Shown: positions 20,027 through 29,369, counted from the stretch's first letter. The stretch: 48,093 nucleotides of DNA from Chloroflexota bacterium (GCA_030447745.1 JAUJOH010000005.1:22679-70771); one strand, 5' to 3'. Notes: generated by a model from the sequence alone, not told the origin. Numbers and translations: made by a program.

Positions 20027-20803
20027 CTAGTCGCTCACGATCTCGACGCGTTCCGCGCGGACGTAGAGGGCGATGCCGCGAAGCGCGGTGCGGTCGCCGG
20101 ACGACAGGGGCACATCCTCAGGGGGCGGGCGCTCGACGCTCCCGACGATGCGAACACGCTGACCGGCCTTCACGGTGACGGCGGCCTCCGGTTGGATCTC
20201 CTCATCGGTCATGACGAGGGCTCGTTCGTCTCCGCTCCCGACCCAGAACGTGACGTCGCCGGTGACGCTGTCCACCGGCACGTTCGTGAGCTCGACCCGG
20301 CCGCAGGCGAGCGTGCCGTCGCGCGCGTTGGCGAGATCGCCGAGCTGGGTGACGACTGCGCTACACGTAGCGGGAACCGCCGATGCAGGCGGCGATGCAG
20401 GCGGCGACGGGGTCCGGCCGGCGAGCGTCGCCGCGACCGCCAGCACGACCACGGCACTTGTCGCGACGACCGTCGCCTGGGCCGTCCGCACGGCGTTGCG
20501 GGTCGCGCCGAGACGCGAGCGGTTGCCGAGGCCGAGGAGTCCGGCGAGGATGGCCGGCAGCCGCATCGGCTGGGCGCGCGTCAGCGCGTTGTCCAGGCCG
20601 CTGGCCGGCTTCACGGAATAGCCGCATCGCTCGCACGTCCAGTCCCACGAGCCACCGTCGCGAATGAACGCATGCTCCAGCTCCGGCGGCCCTGCGGTCG
20701 ACGGCACCTCGCTGACGCGCTCGCCGAGGCGGCGCCAGACGACTGCCTGGCACGTCGGGCATCGGACGTCATCGGGCGCCGGCCGCCCGAGCTTTCTGGT
20801 CAT
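20027..20803 (-). CDS. Zinc-ribbon, single-pass membrane protein with extracytoplasmic domain
   Basis: A 258-residue protein from ATG 20803 (GTG 20812 is an alternative; the GGGGGC before ATG 20803 may serve as ribosome site). Near the N-terminus, CPTC and, about 45 residues later, CERC form a probable zinc ribbon. A hydrophobic helix at about residues 107-127 (ATVVATSAVVVLAVAATLAG) is followed by a Pro/Ser/Ala linker. The C-terminal domain has a pattern like small OB-fold/tRNA_anti-like domains (VPVDSVTGDVTFWVG, VKAGQRVRIVGSVERPP). I do not know its function. It is separated from htpX by a 300-bp gap and is the last minus-strand gene before the bidirectional hairpin. Confidence 0.65.
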   Translation of the reverse strand: MTRKLGRPAPDDVRCPTCQAVVWRRLGERVSEVPSTAGPPELEHAFIRDGGSWDWTCERCGYSVKPASGLDNALTRAQPMRLPAILAGLLGLGNRSRLGATRNAVRTAQATVVATSAVVVLAVAATLAGRTPSPPASPPASAVPATCSAVVTQLGDLANARDGTLACGRVELTNVPVDSVTGDVTFWVGSGDERALVMTDEEIQPEAAVTVKAGQRVRIVGSVERPPPEDVPLSSGDRTALRGIALYVRAERVEIVSD

Positions 20804-20812
20804 CGCCCCCAC

Positions 20813-21129
20813 ACACTAGCGCCGAACACCGGTTCCGCAGTGTGCCGCGCCCGGAGTGCTCGCTGCAACCGTGCTGTTACGGAAGCGCCTCCCCAACGCT
20901 CCCGGGCCTTACCCGTGAGCATGGGATCACACGCTGAGGCGGAGCCGGAATCTCGGGCCGGCTCCGCCTGGCCCCGCTCCACTGGCGCGCGCCGGTCCCC
21001 GGTTGCCACCCATGACCACCTTGGTCGCACTCCGGTCGCGCGATCCTCAGGGCAAGCCCGCTGGTGTCAGCCGGGCGTCAGCACGCCGGCGACCGATCGT
21101 CGCCGGCGTGTCAGCCGGGCGTCAGTGCG
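20813..21129. other. 317-bp gap downstream of htpX
   Basis: No open frame of interest was found. The right end, next to the htpX stop, holds the direct-repeat/hairpin structure at 21064-21125 listed separately. Near 20878-20990 the sequence is ordinary GC-rich DNA with no clear motif. A promoter for the zinc-ribbon gene should lie close to 20820-20870, but I could not pick one. Confidence 0.5.
21064..21125. repeat. 12-bp perfect hairpin flanked by an 18-bp direct repeat
   Basis: CACGCCGGCGAC (21082-21093) and GTCGCCGGCGTG (21099-21110) pair perfectly around cgatc. The 18-mer gtgtcagccgggcgtcag occurs at 21064-21081 and again at 21108-21125, overlapping the right arm by 3 bases. The structure starts 5 bases past the htpX stop and could end its transcription, although no T run follows. 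Confidence 0.75.
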
Positions 21130-22044
21130 TCAGGCGGCTCGGCGGAGCGCCCGCATCCCGCGAAGTCGCTGGACGCGCTCGGCGATCGGCGGGTGCGTCG
21201 AGAAGAGGCTCCCGACCTGCCGCGCGGACAGCGGGTTGACGATGTACAGGTGGGCAAACGCCGCGTTCGCGGCGGGTTCCGGCGTTCGTTGCCGTGATCC
21301 GCAGCGCCCGAGGCGGCCGAGCAGCCCGTGCCGCTGGTTCGCCGCCTCCAGCAGCTCGAGCGCCGAGGCGAGGCCCTCCGGGTCACCCGTGAGCTGCGCA
21401 CCGCTCGTGTCGGCGAGGTACTCGCGGCCCCGCGAGACGGCGAGCTGGATGATCAGGGCTGCGATCGGGGCGAGGAACATCGCGGCAATCGCACCCAGCG
21501 GACTGCCGCCGTTCTCGTCGTCGCTGCCGCCACCGAAGATCATCTGGAACTGGAGCATCTGCGCCATGAAGCTGATCGCGCCGCCGATGGTCGCCGCGAT
21601 CGTGCCGACAAGCGTGTCGCGGTTCTTGACGTGTGACAGCTCGTGGGCCAGCACGCCGCGGAGCTGCCGCTCGTCCATCAGCTCGAGGATGCCGGTCGTC
21701 ACGGCGACGGCGGCGTGCTCGGGGTTCCGGCCGGTGGCGAAGGCGTTCGGCTCCGGTCGGTCGACGATGTACAGGCGGGGCATCGGGATCGCGGCCCGGT
21801 TGGCGAGGTCCGTGACGATGGCCCGCAGGCGCGGGGCCTCGCCCAGCCGCAGCTCGCGCGCCCCGTTCGCCTTGAGCGCGAGGGTGTCGCTCTTCCAGTA
21901 GACGAAGCCGTTCATGGCGACCGCGAAGAGCAATGCCATGACCATCCCGCCGCGGCCGCCGAGGAGGCCGCCGACCAAGACGAGCAATCCGCCGAGAGCG
22001 GCCAGCAACGTCCAGGTCTTCAAGGTACTCGTGAGTCCGTTCAT
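21130..22044 (-). CDS. htpX: HtpX-type membrane zinc metalloprotease
   Basis: A 304-residue protein from ATG 22044. Two hydrophobic helices occupy residues 11-50. The zinc motif HELSH is at 134-138 (His134, Glu135, His138), with the third ligand Glu208 in SRGREYLAD. Another pair of helices lies between (about 147-168 and 185-203). LYIVDRPEPNAFATGRNP and FSTHPPIAERVQRL are typical of the family. HtpX degrades misfolded membrane proteins with its active site facing the cytoplasm. The start is placed by homology (MNxLxTxxKT-like beginning); the ribosome site is weak. Length is normal. Confidence 0.93.
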   Translation of the reverse strand: MNGLTSTLKTWTLLAALGGLLVLVGGLLGGRGGMVMALLFAVAMNGFVYWKSDTLALKANGARELRLGEAPRLRAIVTDLANRAAIPMPRLYIVDRPEPNAFATGRNPEHAAVAVTTGILELMDERQLRGVLAHELSHVKNRDTLVGTIAATIGGAISFMAQMLQFQMIFGGGSDDENGGSPLGAIAAMFLAPIAALIIQLAVSRGREYLADTSGAQLTGDPEGLASALELLEAANQRHGLLGRLGRCGSRQRTPEPAANAAFAHLYIVNPLSARQVGSLFSTHPPIAERVQRLRGMRALRRAA

Positions 22045-22414
22045 CGGTGCGTGGTTCTTCTGACAGTCGCGCCGTCGGCGCGCTCCGAGGCAACCTCGGA
22101 GAAGGGTCGACCCCACGGATCGACAGCCCGATTCTTGCAGTTGCGGGCGCATCCGGGCAACGGGTGAAGCAGAAAGGTGGGCTTGAGAAATCGAAACCGT
22201 CGCTGGGGCGGGGGTCGCCGAGCGCAAGGGTCCGCACCATGCGCGCAGCCGGATCGTTGCAGCCAAGCGCAACAGTTGCGCTTGGTTCGAACCATCCCGC
22301 ACCCGGCGCCGCTCGGGAGGCGCCCATGCACAGGCGGTCGCCCGTGGGTAGGAGGCGGCACCCGCGGACGCGTTCGCGGCGCCGCCCGGGTCGCGGCAGT
22401 CGAGGCCGATCCGC
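22045..22414. other. 370-bp gap between the GH57 gene and htpX
   Basis: No convincing gene. The gap must hold the htpX promoter and the 3' untranslated region of the GH57 gene. It contains the perfect palindrome at 22263-22285 (listed separately) and several scattered copies of gcgcaa. No T-rich terminator tract was seen. Confidence 0.5.
22263..22285. promoter_or_regulatory. Perfect 10-bp-arm palindrome
   Basis: CCAAGCGCAA (22263-22272), centre cag, and TTGCGCTTGG (22276-22285) form a perfect dyad. It lies 219 bases upstream of the htpX start and 130 bases past the GH57 stop. It could be a protein-binding site or a hairpin terminator. Its core is shared with a second site at 32772-32788. Confidence 0.55.
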
Positions 22415-24649
22415 TCAGCCGCGCGGCTGGTTCGGCGCGTGGCCCCCGACCGCCGAGCGCGTTTCCGCCGCCTCCTCCGCGGCCCGGTCGCGCGCGGTTG
22501 TCACGCGGTGCTCGATGCGGACGGCCATCCCGCGTCCCGGCTCGAGGTGGAGCGGCCATGCCACGATGAGGCTGCTGCCCTGGTAGACCCGCTCGAAGCC
22601 GGCTTCGGAGTTCGAGATCGTCTCGATCGGCGCCCACCACGCCTCAGCCGCCGGAGTGATCGTCGTGGCGATGGTGATTCCCACGTCATCGTTGCCCTGC
22701 GCGAGGTGCTCGACCCCCACCGCAACACCGACCGCGTCGTGGGCCGTCCGCTTGCTGTCGATCGCCCACCATGCCGCCGGGTTGCCGCCCCCGCCGAGCA
22801 TCGTCGTGGCCCATTCGACCGCCAGCCGCGCTTCGATCGGTCGCTCGGAGCGGGTCACCAACGTGAGCTCGAGCGTCAGCGTCGGTTGGCGGCGGTCGCC
22901 GCCCAGCGTCACCCGTTTCTCCAGGCGGACCGGGTGGGCGTGACCGCCCGACTGCACGGACCCGTCCCGCTCGACGACGACAGAACCCGGCCGGAGCGAC
23001 ACGACTCGCCAGGGACCGTCGCGCGCGTCACCGAGCTCGTCCACGGCACCCTCCGCCCAGCGGCGCGGATCCGCGTCCACCGGCAGGAAGCGGACGAGCC
23101 CGGATCGCCGTTCATACGCGTCGTAGTGCAGCCGCGCCGCGAGCCCCGGTTCCTTCAGCTGGACGAGCTCATGGATCGATGCCGGTCCGCCGTCCGACGC
23201 GTCGGCCGCCTCGGCGCCCGTCGCGGCGCCGCCGCCGGAGGACTCCGCGTCCAGCTCGTACCGCCGCAGCGTCTCGTGATAGGCCTCCGGCCGGCGTCGG
23301 AGGACGGCGGCCGTGGCGTGCCGCGCCGCGCGAACGTCCCAGCTCCCGATCCCGGCGCCCTCGTCGAGGTCGATGGTGACGACCTGGCCCGCGTCCGCCA
23401 GCAGGACGTCGTCCCGCCCGTCGAGGTCGAGGTCGACGCGCTCGGCCGCGTGCTCCGCCTCCAGCACCGCGTCGGCGAGATCCTCTGCCGCGATCAGGTG
23501 CTCCAGCGTGGCCAGCCGCATGTGGCTGATGTAGATGCCGCCGAAGAGGCCGTGCCAGTAGCAGTCGTTCGACTGGCCCCGATGGAGATGGTCGGTCGCC
23601 TGGTCGAGCACCTTACCGGCGGGCATGGCGGCCACCTTCCCGGAGACGCGCAGCATCTGCTTGTGGAGGTCGTTGACCTCCCGATACTTGACCTGGAAGT
23701 TGCGCCAGAAGCCCCCGCGCAGCCAGCGCGCCTCGGGACGACCCTCTTCGACCGCGCGGTGCCGCAGGTCCGCGAAGACTTGCGCCTCGTCCGCGGGCAG
23801 CGACCACTCGCCCATCTCGGCATACGAGCTCGTCGGGACGTACGCGCTCCCGATCGGCGGCTGACGCTGGAGCCACATCGACGGCGTGACCGTCGCGAGC
23901 CACGAGCCGTTCGCCTCGAGCGCCTCGAAGAACCGGTCGACCCAGCGCCCCTTGCCCCAGCAGTGCTGCCACGTCGTCGGCCAGGCGCCGAACTTCTCGC
24001 CGTCGTCGCCCATCATCCCCAGCCGGTCGCCCGCATCCGTCGCGTGTTGGCGCAACCACTCGATCACCGCGTCGACCTCGCCGAACGGGATCCGGTAGCG
24101 CAGGCCGTGTTCCGTGCCGAACAGGGTCAGCAGCCGCCCCTGGTCCTCTGTCGTCCACGCGCCCCACAGGTCCTCCTCCGGGACGGCGGCGGCGCGGAAG
24201 TGCGCGTCGTCGAGGATGGTCCAGCGGTAGCCCGCGTCGACGAGCGAGGTCGGCAGGTCCGGCTCCCAGACGCGCTCGGCGAGCCACGCACCCTCGGGTC
24301 GGCGGCCCGTCAACCGCTGCAGCCTGTCGGCCATGCGGACGAGCTGCGCCACGCGGTCGCGCGCCGGCAGCGAGGCGAGAACGGGCTCGTACAGCCCGCC
24401 CCCGATCAGCTCGACCTGCCCTCGCGCGACAAGCGAACGCAGCCGCTCGACGAATTCCGGCCGCTCCGCGACGAGCCATTCGAGCAGCGGGCCCGTGTAG
24501 TGGAGCGCGAGGTGGATCGACGGGTGCCGCTCCAGCGCCTCGAGGAGGGGCCTGTACGCCTGCTCGTAGACGTCGGCGAAGACCCACCCGAAGTTGCCGA
24601 CCGGCTGGTGGTTGTGGATCGCGAGGGCCAGTGAGATGCGCGCGGCCAC
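22415..24649 (-). CDS. GH57 alpha-amylase / 4-alpha-glucanotransferase
   Basis: A 744-residue protein from ATG 24649. Signature regions: HNHQP (12-16); the nucleophile Glu125 in AWLAERVWEP; and the probable acid/base Asp215 in GMMGDDGEKFG. These lie at almost the same residue numbers as in the characterised Thermococcus litoralis 4-alpha-glucanotransferase (Glu123, Asp214). The C-terminal half has the beta-rich DUF1925/DUF1926-type architecture of that group. It should rearrange or hydrolyse alpha-1,4-glucans in the cytoplasm; no signal peptide is present. It begins 62 bases after the glucan phosphorylase stop on the same strand, so the two are probably co-transcribed. Choosing between transferase and amylase needs assay data. 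Confidence 0.9.
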   Translation of the reverse strand: MAARISLALAIHNHQPVGNFGWVFADVYEQAYRPLLEALERHPSIHLALHYTGPLLEWLVAERPEFVERLRSLVARGQVELIGGGLYEPVLASLPARDRVAQLVRMADRLQRLTGRRPEGAWLAERVWEPDLPTSLVDAGYRWTILDDAHFRAAAVPEEDLWGAWTTEDQGRLLTLFGTEHGLRYRIPFGEVDAVIEWLRQHATDAGDRLGMMGDDGEKFGAWPTTWQHCWGKGRWVDRFFEALEANGSWLATVTPSMWLQRQPPIGSAYVPTSSYAEMGEWSLPADEAQVFADLRHRAVEEGRPEARWLRGGFWRNFQVKYREVNDLHKQMLRVSGKVAAMPAGKVLDQATDHLHRGQSNDCYWHGLFGGIYISHMRLATLEHLIAAEDLADAVLEAEHAAERVDLDLDGRDDVLLADAGQVVTIDLDEGAGIGSWDVRAARHATAAVLRRRPEAYHETLRRYELDAESSGGGAATGAEAADASDGGPASIHELVQLKEPGLAARLHYDAYERRSGLVRFLPVDADPRRWAEGAVDELGDARDGPWRVVSLRPGSVVVERDGSVQSGGHAHPVRLEKRVTLGGDRRQPTLTLELTLVTRSERPIEARLAVEWATTMLGGGGNPAAWWAIDSKRTAHDAVGVAVGVEHLAQGNDDVGITIATTITPAAEAWWAPIETISNSEAGFERVYQGSSLIVAWPLHLEPGRGMAVRIEHRVTTARDRAAEEAAETRSAVGGHAPNQPRG

Positions 24650-24711
24650 GGGCGAGGATCGCTCGTGCCGCTAGCGAGCGCGTCGCGGCCCGGCGGCCCG
24701 TCGACGCACGA

Positions 24712-26913
24712 TCAGCGGGACTCGGTGGCGAAGGCGGGCTCCTCGCGCCGGACCTCGTGACCGGCGGCCGGCAGATAGAGCCGCTCGCAGTACTCCTGGA
24801 GCATCCGGGTCGTCGAGAACCGCCACAGGGTGCTCGCGATCGACCGGCGCATCACGTCGATCCAGCCGCTCGGGACGCCGCCCGGACCCCGATCGTAGTA
24901 GCGGGGCACGACCTCCTCCTCGAGCAGGTGGTAGAGCGCCTGCGCGTCGGCCCAGTCCTGCGCGCCCTCGTCCGGGTTTGTCTCCCGGCCACCGATCGCC
25001 CAACCGTTGTCACCGGTCCAGGCCTCGTCCCACCAGCCGTCGAGGACGCTGACGTTGACGACGCCGTTGGCAGCGGCCTTCATCCCGCTCGTGCCCGACG
25101 CCTCGAGCGGCCGGCGCGGGTTGTTGAGCCAGACATCCACGCCCTGAACGAGGAAGCGCCCGATGCGCATGTCGTAGTCCTCGAGGATGAAGACCCGCCC
25201 GAGCATCTTGTCCGAGCGGGTGCGGGCGAAGATCTGCTCGATGACGGCCTGGCCCGGGCGGTCGGCGGGGTGCGCCTTGCCGGCGAAGACGATCTGGACG
25301 GGACGCGCCTGGTCGTGGAGGAGCCGGGCGAGCCGGTCGATGTCGGTGAAGACCATCCCGGCCCGCTTGTACGTGGCGAAGCGGCGGGCGAACCCGATCG
25401 TCAGCACCGCCGGATCAAGCGCCGTCTCCAGCCCCTCGAGGACCGACGGCGCCTCGCCGTGACGGGCGAACTGGCTGCGCAGGCGGCCCCGAGCGAAGCT
25501 CGCCAGCTCGCGCTTCTGCCGGCGGTGTGCCTCCCAGAGCTCCGCGGCGGGGATCCGGTCGATCCGCTCCCAGAACCGGCGCGCCTCGGTCTCGTTGTCC
25601 AGGTCGTCGAGATCCGCGTCGAGGTAGCGCTCGAACAGCTCGCGCATCGAGGTCCCCACCCACGTGGGTGGATGGATGCCGTTGGTGATGCCGAGGATCC
25701 GGCGCCCCTCCATCAGCGGCGCCCACGTCGCGTTCGCCGTCTCGGCGTGCAGCTGGCTCACCGCGTTGGCGCCGCGGGTCAGGCGGAGCGAGAAGGCCGT
25801 CATGTCGAACTGCCCGCCGTCACCGTCCACGCCGAGGCCGAGCTCCAGCACACGATCCACCGGCACGCCGCCCGTCGCGCCCCGTCCCGTGCCCTCCAGC
25901 AGGGGACCCGCGAGCCGCCGCACCAGCGCGGCGTCGAAGCGCTCGTTGCCCGCGGCTACCGGGGTGTGGATCGTGAAGACGCTGTTGCCGCGGATGTCGT
26001 CCCAGGCCCGCTCCAGGTCAGTGCCTGCCGTCACGAGCTCCCTGGCGCGCTCCGCCAGGAGCAACGCCGAGTGGCCCTCGTTCAGGTGCCACACGGCCGG
26101 GGAGATGCCGAGCGCCCGGATCGCCCGGACGCCGCCGACCCCGAGGACGAGCTCCTGGTGCAGCCGCATCTCTCGGCCCCGGACGTAGAGCATGTGGCTG
26201 ATCGGGCGGTCGGCGTCGTGGTTCTCCGGGAGGTCCGTGTCGAGGAGGAGCACCGGGATCCGCCCAACCTGGACCACCCAGACGCCCGCCGTCAGGTTCC
26301 GTCCCGGCAGCTCGACCGTCACGTGGAGCGGCTGGCCACCGCTCGCGACCACTCTCGTGAGCGGCAGGCGCGAGAGGTCGTAATCGGGGTACGCGTGCTC
26401 CTGGTGCCCGTCCGCGTCGATCGTCTGGCGGAAGTACCCCTTGCGATAGAGCAGACCCACGCCGACAAGCGGGAGCGCCATGTCGCTTGCGCTCTTCATG
26501 TGGTCGCCGGCGAGGACCCCCAGCCCGCCCGAGTAGATGCCGAGCGACTCGTAGAAGCCGTACTCCGCGCAGAAGTAGGCGATGGGACCGGCCAGCTTTC
26601 CGCCGTGCCGGCGCCCGAACCAGTGATCGACGCCGCCCGCCATGTACCGGTCGAACTCGGCGAGGACGTCTTCGTACTCGGCGAGGAAGGCCGAGTCCTG
26701 GAGGAACGGGTCCCAGTCCCGCTGCGCGCCGAGCACCGGGATCGGGTTGCGGTAGCGAGCCCAGGCGGGGGCGTCGATCCGATTGAACAGGTATTTCGGC
26801 CCGGGATGCCAGCTCCAGTACAGGTTGTAGGCCAGCCGGCGAAGGCCCTCTAGCCGAGGCGGCAGGCGGAAGCTGGCCGCGGGAATGGAGGGAATCTGGA
26901 CGAGGGGCTCCAT
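24712..26913 (-). CDS. glgP: Alpha-glucan phosphorylase (GT35, DUF3417-containing type)
   Basis: A 733-residue protein from ATG 26913 (ATG 26925, four residues longer, is possible). It releases glucose-1-phosphate from alpha-1,4-glucan. The N-terminal ~100 residues match DUF3417 (LRRLAYNLYWSWHPGPKYLFNRID). The catalytic part shows YFCAEYGFYESLGIYSGGLG, LNEGHSALL, and the PLP-lysine region EASGTSGMKAAANG about 130 residues before the end. It is the shorter bacterial/archaeal form. The GH57 gene follows directly, making a degradation/remodelling pair that complements the GlgE synthesis operon 6 kb away. Confidence 0.93.
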   Translation of the reverse strand: MEPLVQIPSIPAASFRLPPRLEGLRRLAYNLYWSWHPGPKYLFNRIDAPAWARYRNPIPVLGAQRDWDPFLQDSAFLAEYEDVLAEFDRYMAGGVDHWFGRRHGGKLAGPIAYFCAEYGFYESLGIYSGGLGVLAGDHMKSASDMALPLVGVGLLYRKGYFRQTIDADGHQEHAYPDYDLSRLPLTRVVASGGQPLHVTVELPGRNLTAGVWVVQVGRIPVLLLDTDLPENHDADRPISHMLYVRGREMRLHQELVLGVGGVRAIRALGISPAVWHLNEGHSALLLAERARELVTAGTDLERAWDDIRGNSVFTIHTPVAAGNERFDAALVRRLAGPLLEGTGRGATGGVPVDRVLELGLGVDGDGGQFDMTAFSLRLTRGANAVSQLHAETANATWAPLMEGRRILGITNGIHPPTWVGTSMRELFERYLDADLDDLDNETEARRFWERIDRIPAAELWEAHRRQKRELASFARGRLRSQFARHGEAPSVLEGLETALDPAVLTIGFARRFATYKRAGMVFTDIDRLARLLHDQARPVQIVFAGKAHPADRPGQAVIEQIFARTRSDKMLGRVFILEDYDMRIGRFLVQGVDVWLNNPRRPLEASGTSGMKAAANGVVNVSVLDGWWDEAWTGDNGWAIGGRETNPDEGAQDWADAQALYHLLEEEVVPRYYDRGPGGVPSGWIDVMRRSIASTLWRFSTTRMLQEYCERLYLPAAGHEVRREEPAFATESR

Positions 26914-27030
26914 GTGCCGCCGCATGATAGCCGCTCGCCGGGCCCCGAACCGGGCGTCCGGGTGGGACCGGCCCGGCAGCACCGCGGCGATCTACAGGAT
27001 CGGCCGAACGCGTGGCACGAGGCGCCGCAC

Positions 27031-27297
27031 CTACCGCCGCTGCCAGGTCCGGAACGCGTCCAGCAGGCGCGCGCGGACGTCCGCCGGCAGGTCTTCCGGG
27101 GGCAGGCGGCCCAGCGCGACCACCGTGGCCCGCATCTGGTCCAGGTACCCGGCGCAGCCCTCGCACGCGGCGAGGTGTGCTTCGAACCGGGTGCGGAGTG
27201 GCCCCGAGAGTGACTCCTCGAGGTACTCGGTCACGAGCGCGACCAGCTCTCGGCACGAGATCCCACCGGGCGGCGGGACGGTCCGGTCAATCGCCAT
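27031..27297 (-). CDS. Zinc-binding anti-sigma factor
   Basis: An 88-residue protein from ATG 27297. Residues 13-50 contain a zf-HC2/ZAS motif: an early Cys (ISCREL) followed by HLAACEGC (HxxxCxxC). It is soluble with no membrane helix, like RsrA/ChrR-type anti-sigma factors, which release their sigma factor on thiol oxidation or a similar signal. The start overlaps the end of the ECF sigma gene by 11 bases, confirming the pair. Confidence 0.88.
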   Translation of the reverse strand: MAIDRTVPPPGGISCRELVALVTEYLEESLSGPLRTRFEAHLAACEGCAGYLDQMRATVVALGRLPPEDLPADVRARLLDAFRTWQRR

Positions 27298-27970
27298 CGA
27301 TGTACTCGAGGAGGGCGCGGCGAACGCGCACGCGGGCCCGATGCAGCAGGACCCGCTGGTTGCCGTCGGTCAGGTCGAGGGTGAGGCACACCTCCGGCGC
27401 CGTCCATCCCTGGACGTCGCGGAGAACGATGACCGCACGCTGTGCCGGTGGCAGCCCCTCGATCGCGGCACGGACCGTGGCCTGGACCTCGGCCATGAGC
27501 AGCCGCTCGTCGACGCGGCCGGCCCACGGGCGCGGGTGGGAGACCCAGCGACCGGCCCAGCTGGACGGCTCGTCGGAGAAGCGCTCGGCGTCGCCCGCCG
27601 CCGTCCCTGGCTCGACCCCGTCCTGCAACGACGACAACGGCACGGAACGTGCCTCCCGCTCGCCGCGGCGGCGCGCGCGGTTGACGAGGATCGAGAAGAT
27701 CCACGTCCGCAGCGACGAGCGACCCTCGAACGCGTGGAGTCCGTCGAGCACCGCCAGCCAGGTGTCCTGGACGACCTCCTCCGCGACCGCTCGGGTCGGC
27801 GCGAACAGCATGGCAACGCGAAGCATCGACGCGTGGTGTCGGCCGACGATCGCGAGATACGCGTCCTCATCGCCCGCCCGGAGCGCACCCACGAGCTCGG
27901 CGTCTGCCGTGCTCGCGGGCCCCGGGGCCACGGTGTCGGCGACCGTCGGCGGCCACGACGAGGACATCAC
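27287..27970 (-). CDS. ECF RNA polymerase sigma factor
   Basis: A 227-residue protein from GTG 27970 (ATG 27967 equally likely). Region 2 covers about residues 22-90 (RAGDEDAYLAIVGRHH, VVQDTWLAVLDGL, LRTWIFSILVNRARRR). Region 4 covers about residues 165-225 (LPPAQRAVIVLRDVQGWTA, then HRARVRVRRAL). The linker between them is unusually long, about 60 residues. It directs transcription of a stress regulon and is held by the overlapping downstream anti-sigma factor. The regulon cannot be read here. Confidence 0.9.
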   Translation of the reverse strand: MMSSSWPPTVADTVAPGPASTADAELVGALRAGDEDAYLAIVGRHHASMLRVAMLFAPTRAVAEEVVQDTWLAVLDGLHAFEGRSSLRTWIFSILVNRARRRGEREARSVPLSSLQDGVEPGTAAGDAERFSDEPSSWAGRWVSHPRPWAGRVDERLLMAEVQATVRAAIEGLPPAQRAVIVLRDVQGWTAPEVCLTLDLTDGNQRVLLHRARVRVRRALLEYIDGD

Positions 27971-28117
27971 GGCCCGACTGTAACGCCACGGGCGCTCGCG
28001 GGACTATGCAGGACAGGGCGCCGACGAGACCTGACCTTGCTAGAGAGGCCCCACCGACACACCTGGTTCCTCAGCCGGCCGCCCGACCGAACCGACACAA
28101 CCAGCGCCGAGGATGAC

Positions 28118-28847
28118 ATGTCCGACCAGGGCAGAGTACCCGTGGGGACATCCCGACGCCCGACCGGATCGGGATCCTCGCCCTCGGCGACGGCGGACGC
28201 GTTGGGGCACAAGGCGAAGGGCGAGCACGAGACGGAGCTCGGGGCCCGGCAGGCCGTCGCGCCGACGACGTGAACGCCGTGATCGCGGCCTGGCCGGAGG
28301 CGCCTCGCAAGATCGCCGTCCAGCTCATGGAGCAATACGGCCCGCCGAACGAGGCCACGCCGACCAAGCTCTTCTGGTATCGCAACGGGCCCTGGAAGCG
28401 GACGGAGCTGACGAGGACGTCGTCCTCCACGACTTCCTGGCCCGCACAGCGACTTCCTGACGCAGTACATCGACTACCGCGTTGCCGGTCGACATGTTCA
28501 GCTCGATCGGCCAGTACGACGGCGAGCTCGCCTGGTCGACCGCACGGCCGGGGAGGTCGCGGCCCGCTGCGACTCGGAGGCCGCCAACATCATCGTTGAA
28601 CCTCATGCACGACCTGGTCACCGGTCGGACGACGGTCGAGGAGGCTCGCCAGACCTACGCCGACAACGTCGTCGGCTACACGCTCGGTCGATCCGCTCCC
28701 TACGCCGAGCGCCTGCAGTTCGACGCGCGAGCGGCGGCACGGAGGATCCCGACGCCGCCATGGCAGCCGCGGCGAGGGCTTCGCCAGACGGCCGGCAAGG
28801 TCAAGGATGTCGTCAGCCGTTCACCGGAGGACGTCAAGGGATCCTGA
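28118..28847 (+). CDS. Conserved uncharacterised protein, broken by about five frame changes
   Basis: Read across frames, the product runs: a Ser/Gly-rich start from ATG 28118, then DDVNAVIAAWPEAPRKIA, QLMEQYGPPNEATPTKLFW, GPWKRTELTR, VVLHDFLA, SDFLTQYIDYRV, VDMFSSIGQYDGELA, VDRTAGEVAARCDSEAAN, LNLMHDLVTGRTTVEEARQ, ending VVSRSPEDVKGS at TGA 28847. Frame changes fall near 28250, 28417, 28445, 28480, 28540 and 28600. From memory, this pattern (YGxPxExT, GPWKRT, HDF, ARCDxExxN, LNLxxDxVTG) matches a conserved family of unknown function found in haloarchaea and some bacteria; I cannot confirm it here. The density of errors suggests poor consensus. Start and exact joins are uncertain. Confidence 0.5.
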
Positions 28848-28922
28848 CCCGCCTCGCCGGCGGCCGGACCTCGGGCGGTCATGCCGAGATCGTCGAACCC
28901 AGCCCTGACACCGAGGGGTTCG

Positions 28923-29310
28923 ATGCCCAACCAGTTCGTCGTCCAGCTGAAGAACGACCCCGGGGCGATGGCGACGCTCGCGGAGACCTGGCGCGGCGCG
29001 GCGTCGATCTCCGTGCCATCGGCGGCGGTGGGATCGGGGACAGTGGCCACGTGATCATGACCACCGCGGACGACGAGACGACGCGCCTGGTTCTCGAGGA
29101 AGGTGACTACACGTTTATCGAGGGCGAGTCGATCCTCGCCGAGGTGGACGACCGTCCGGGCGGCATGGCGCGCATCTCGCGTGCATTGGCCGACGCCGGG
29201 GTCAACATCCTCGGCCACCTGTTCTCGGCCGGTGGGGAGACCGGGCGATGTTCGCCTTCGTCGTCGACGATGCCGAGCGTGCCCGGCCCATCCTCGAGCG
29301 CAAGAGCTAG
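28923..29310 (+). CDS. ACT-domain protein, two frame changes
   Basis: ATG 28923 opens MPNQFVVQLKNDPGAMATLAE. One base is missing near 28985; the next frame gives LARRGVDLRAIGGGGIGDSG and, after a spacer, ILAEVDDRPGGMARISRALA and VNILGHLFS. A second indel near 29248 leads to MFAFVVDDAERARPILERKS and TAG 29308-29310. The product of about 129 residues contains two ACT-like units (residues 1-60 and 65-129), small ligand-binding domains that usually bind amino acids. Such stand-alone proteins are probable metabolic sensors. The TAG forms CTAG with a possible stop of the opposing gene. Confidence 0.65.
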
Positions 29311-29369
29311 CCGACCGCGGCGACGGCGCCCCCGGGCCGGTCGGCTCCAGCGGCGAGAGGTTGCAGCAC

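Noticed and set aside
22439-26853. Two plus-strand open frames of more than 700 codons opposite the GH57 and glgP genes
   Set aside because: Same antisense effect; the minus-strand genes have catalytic motifs in the right order.
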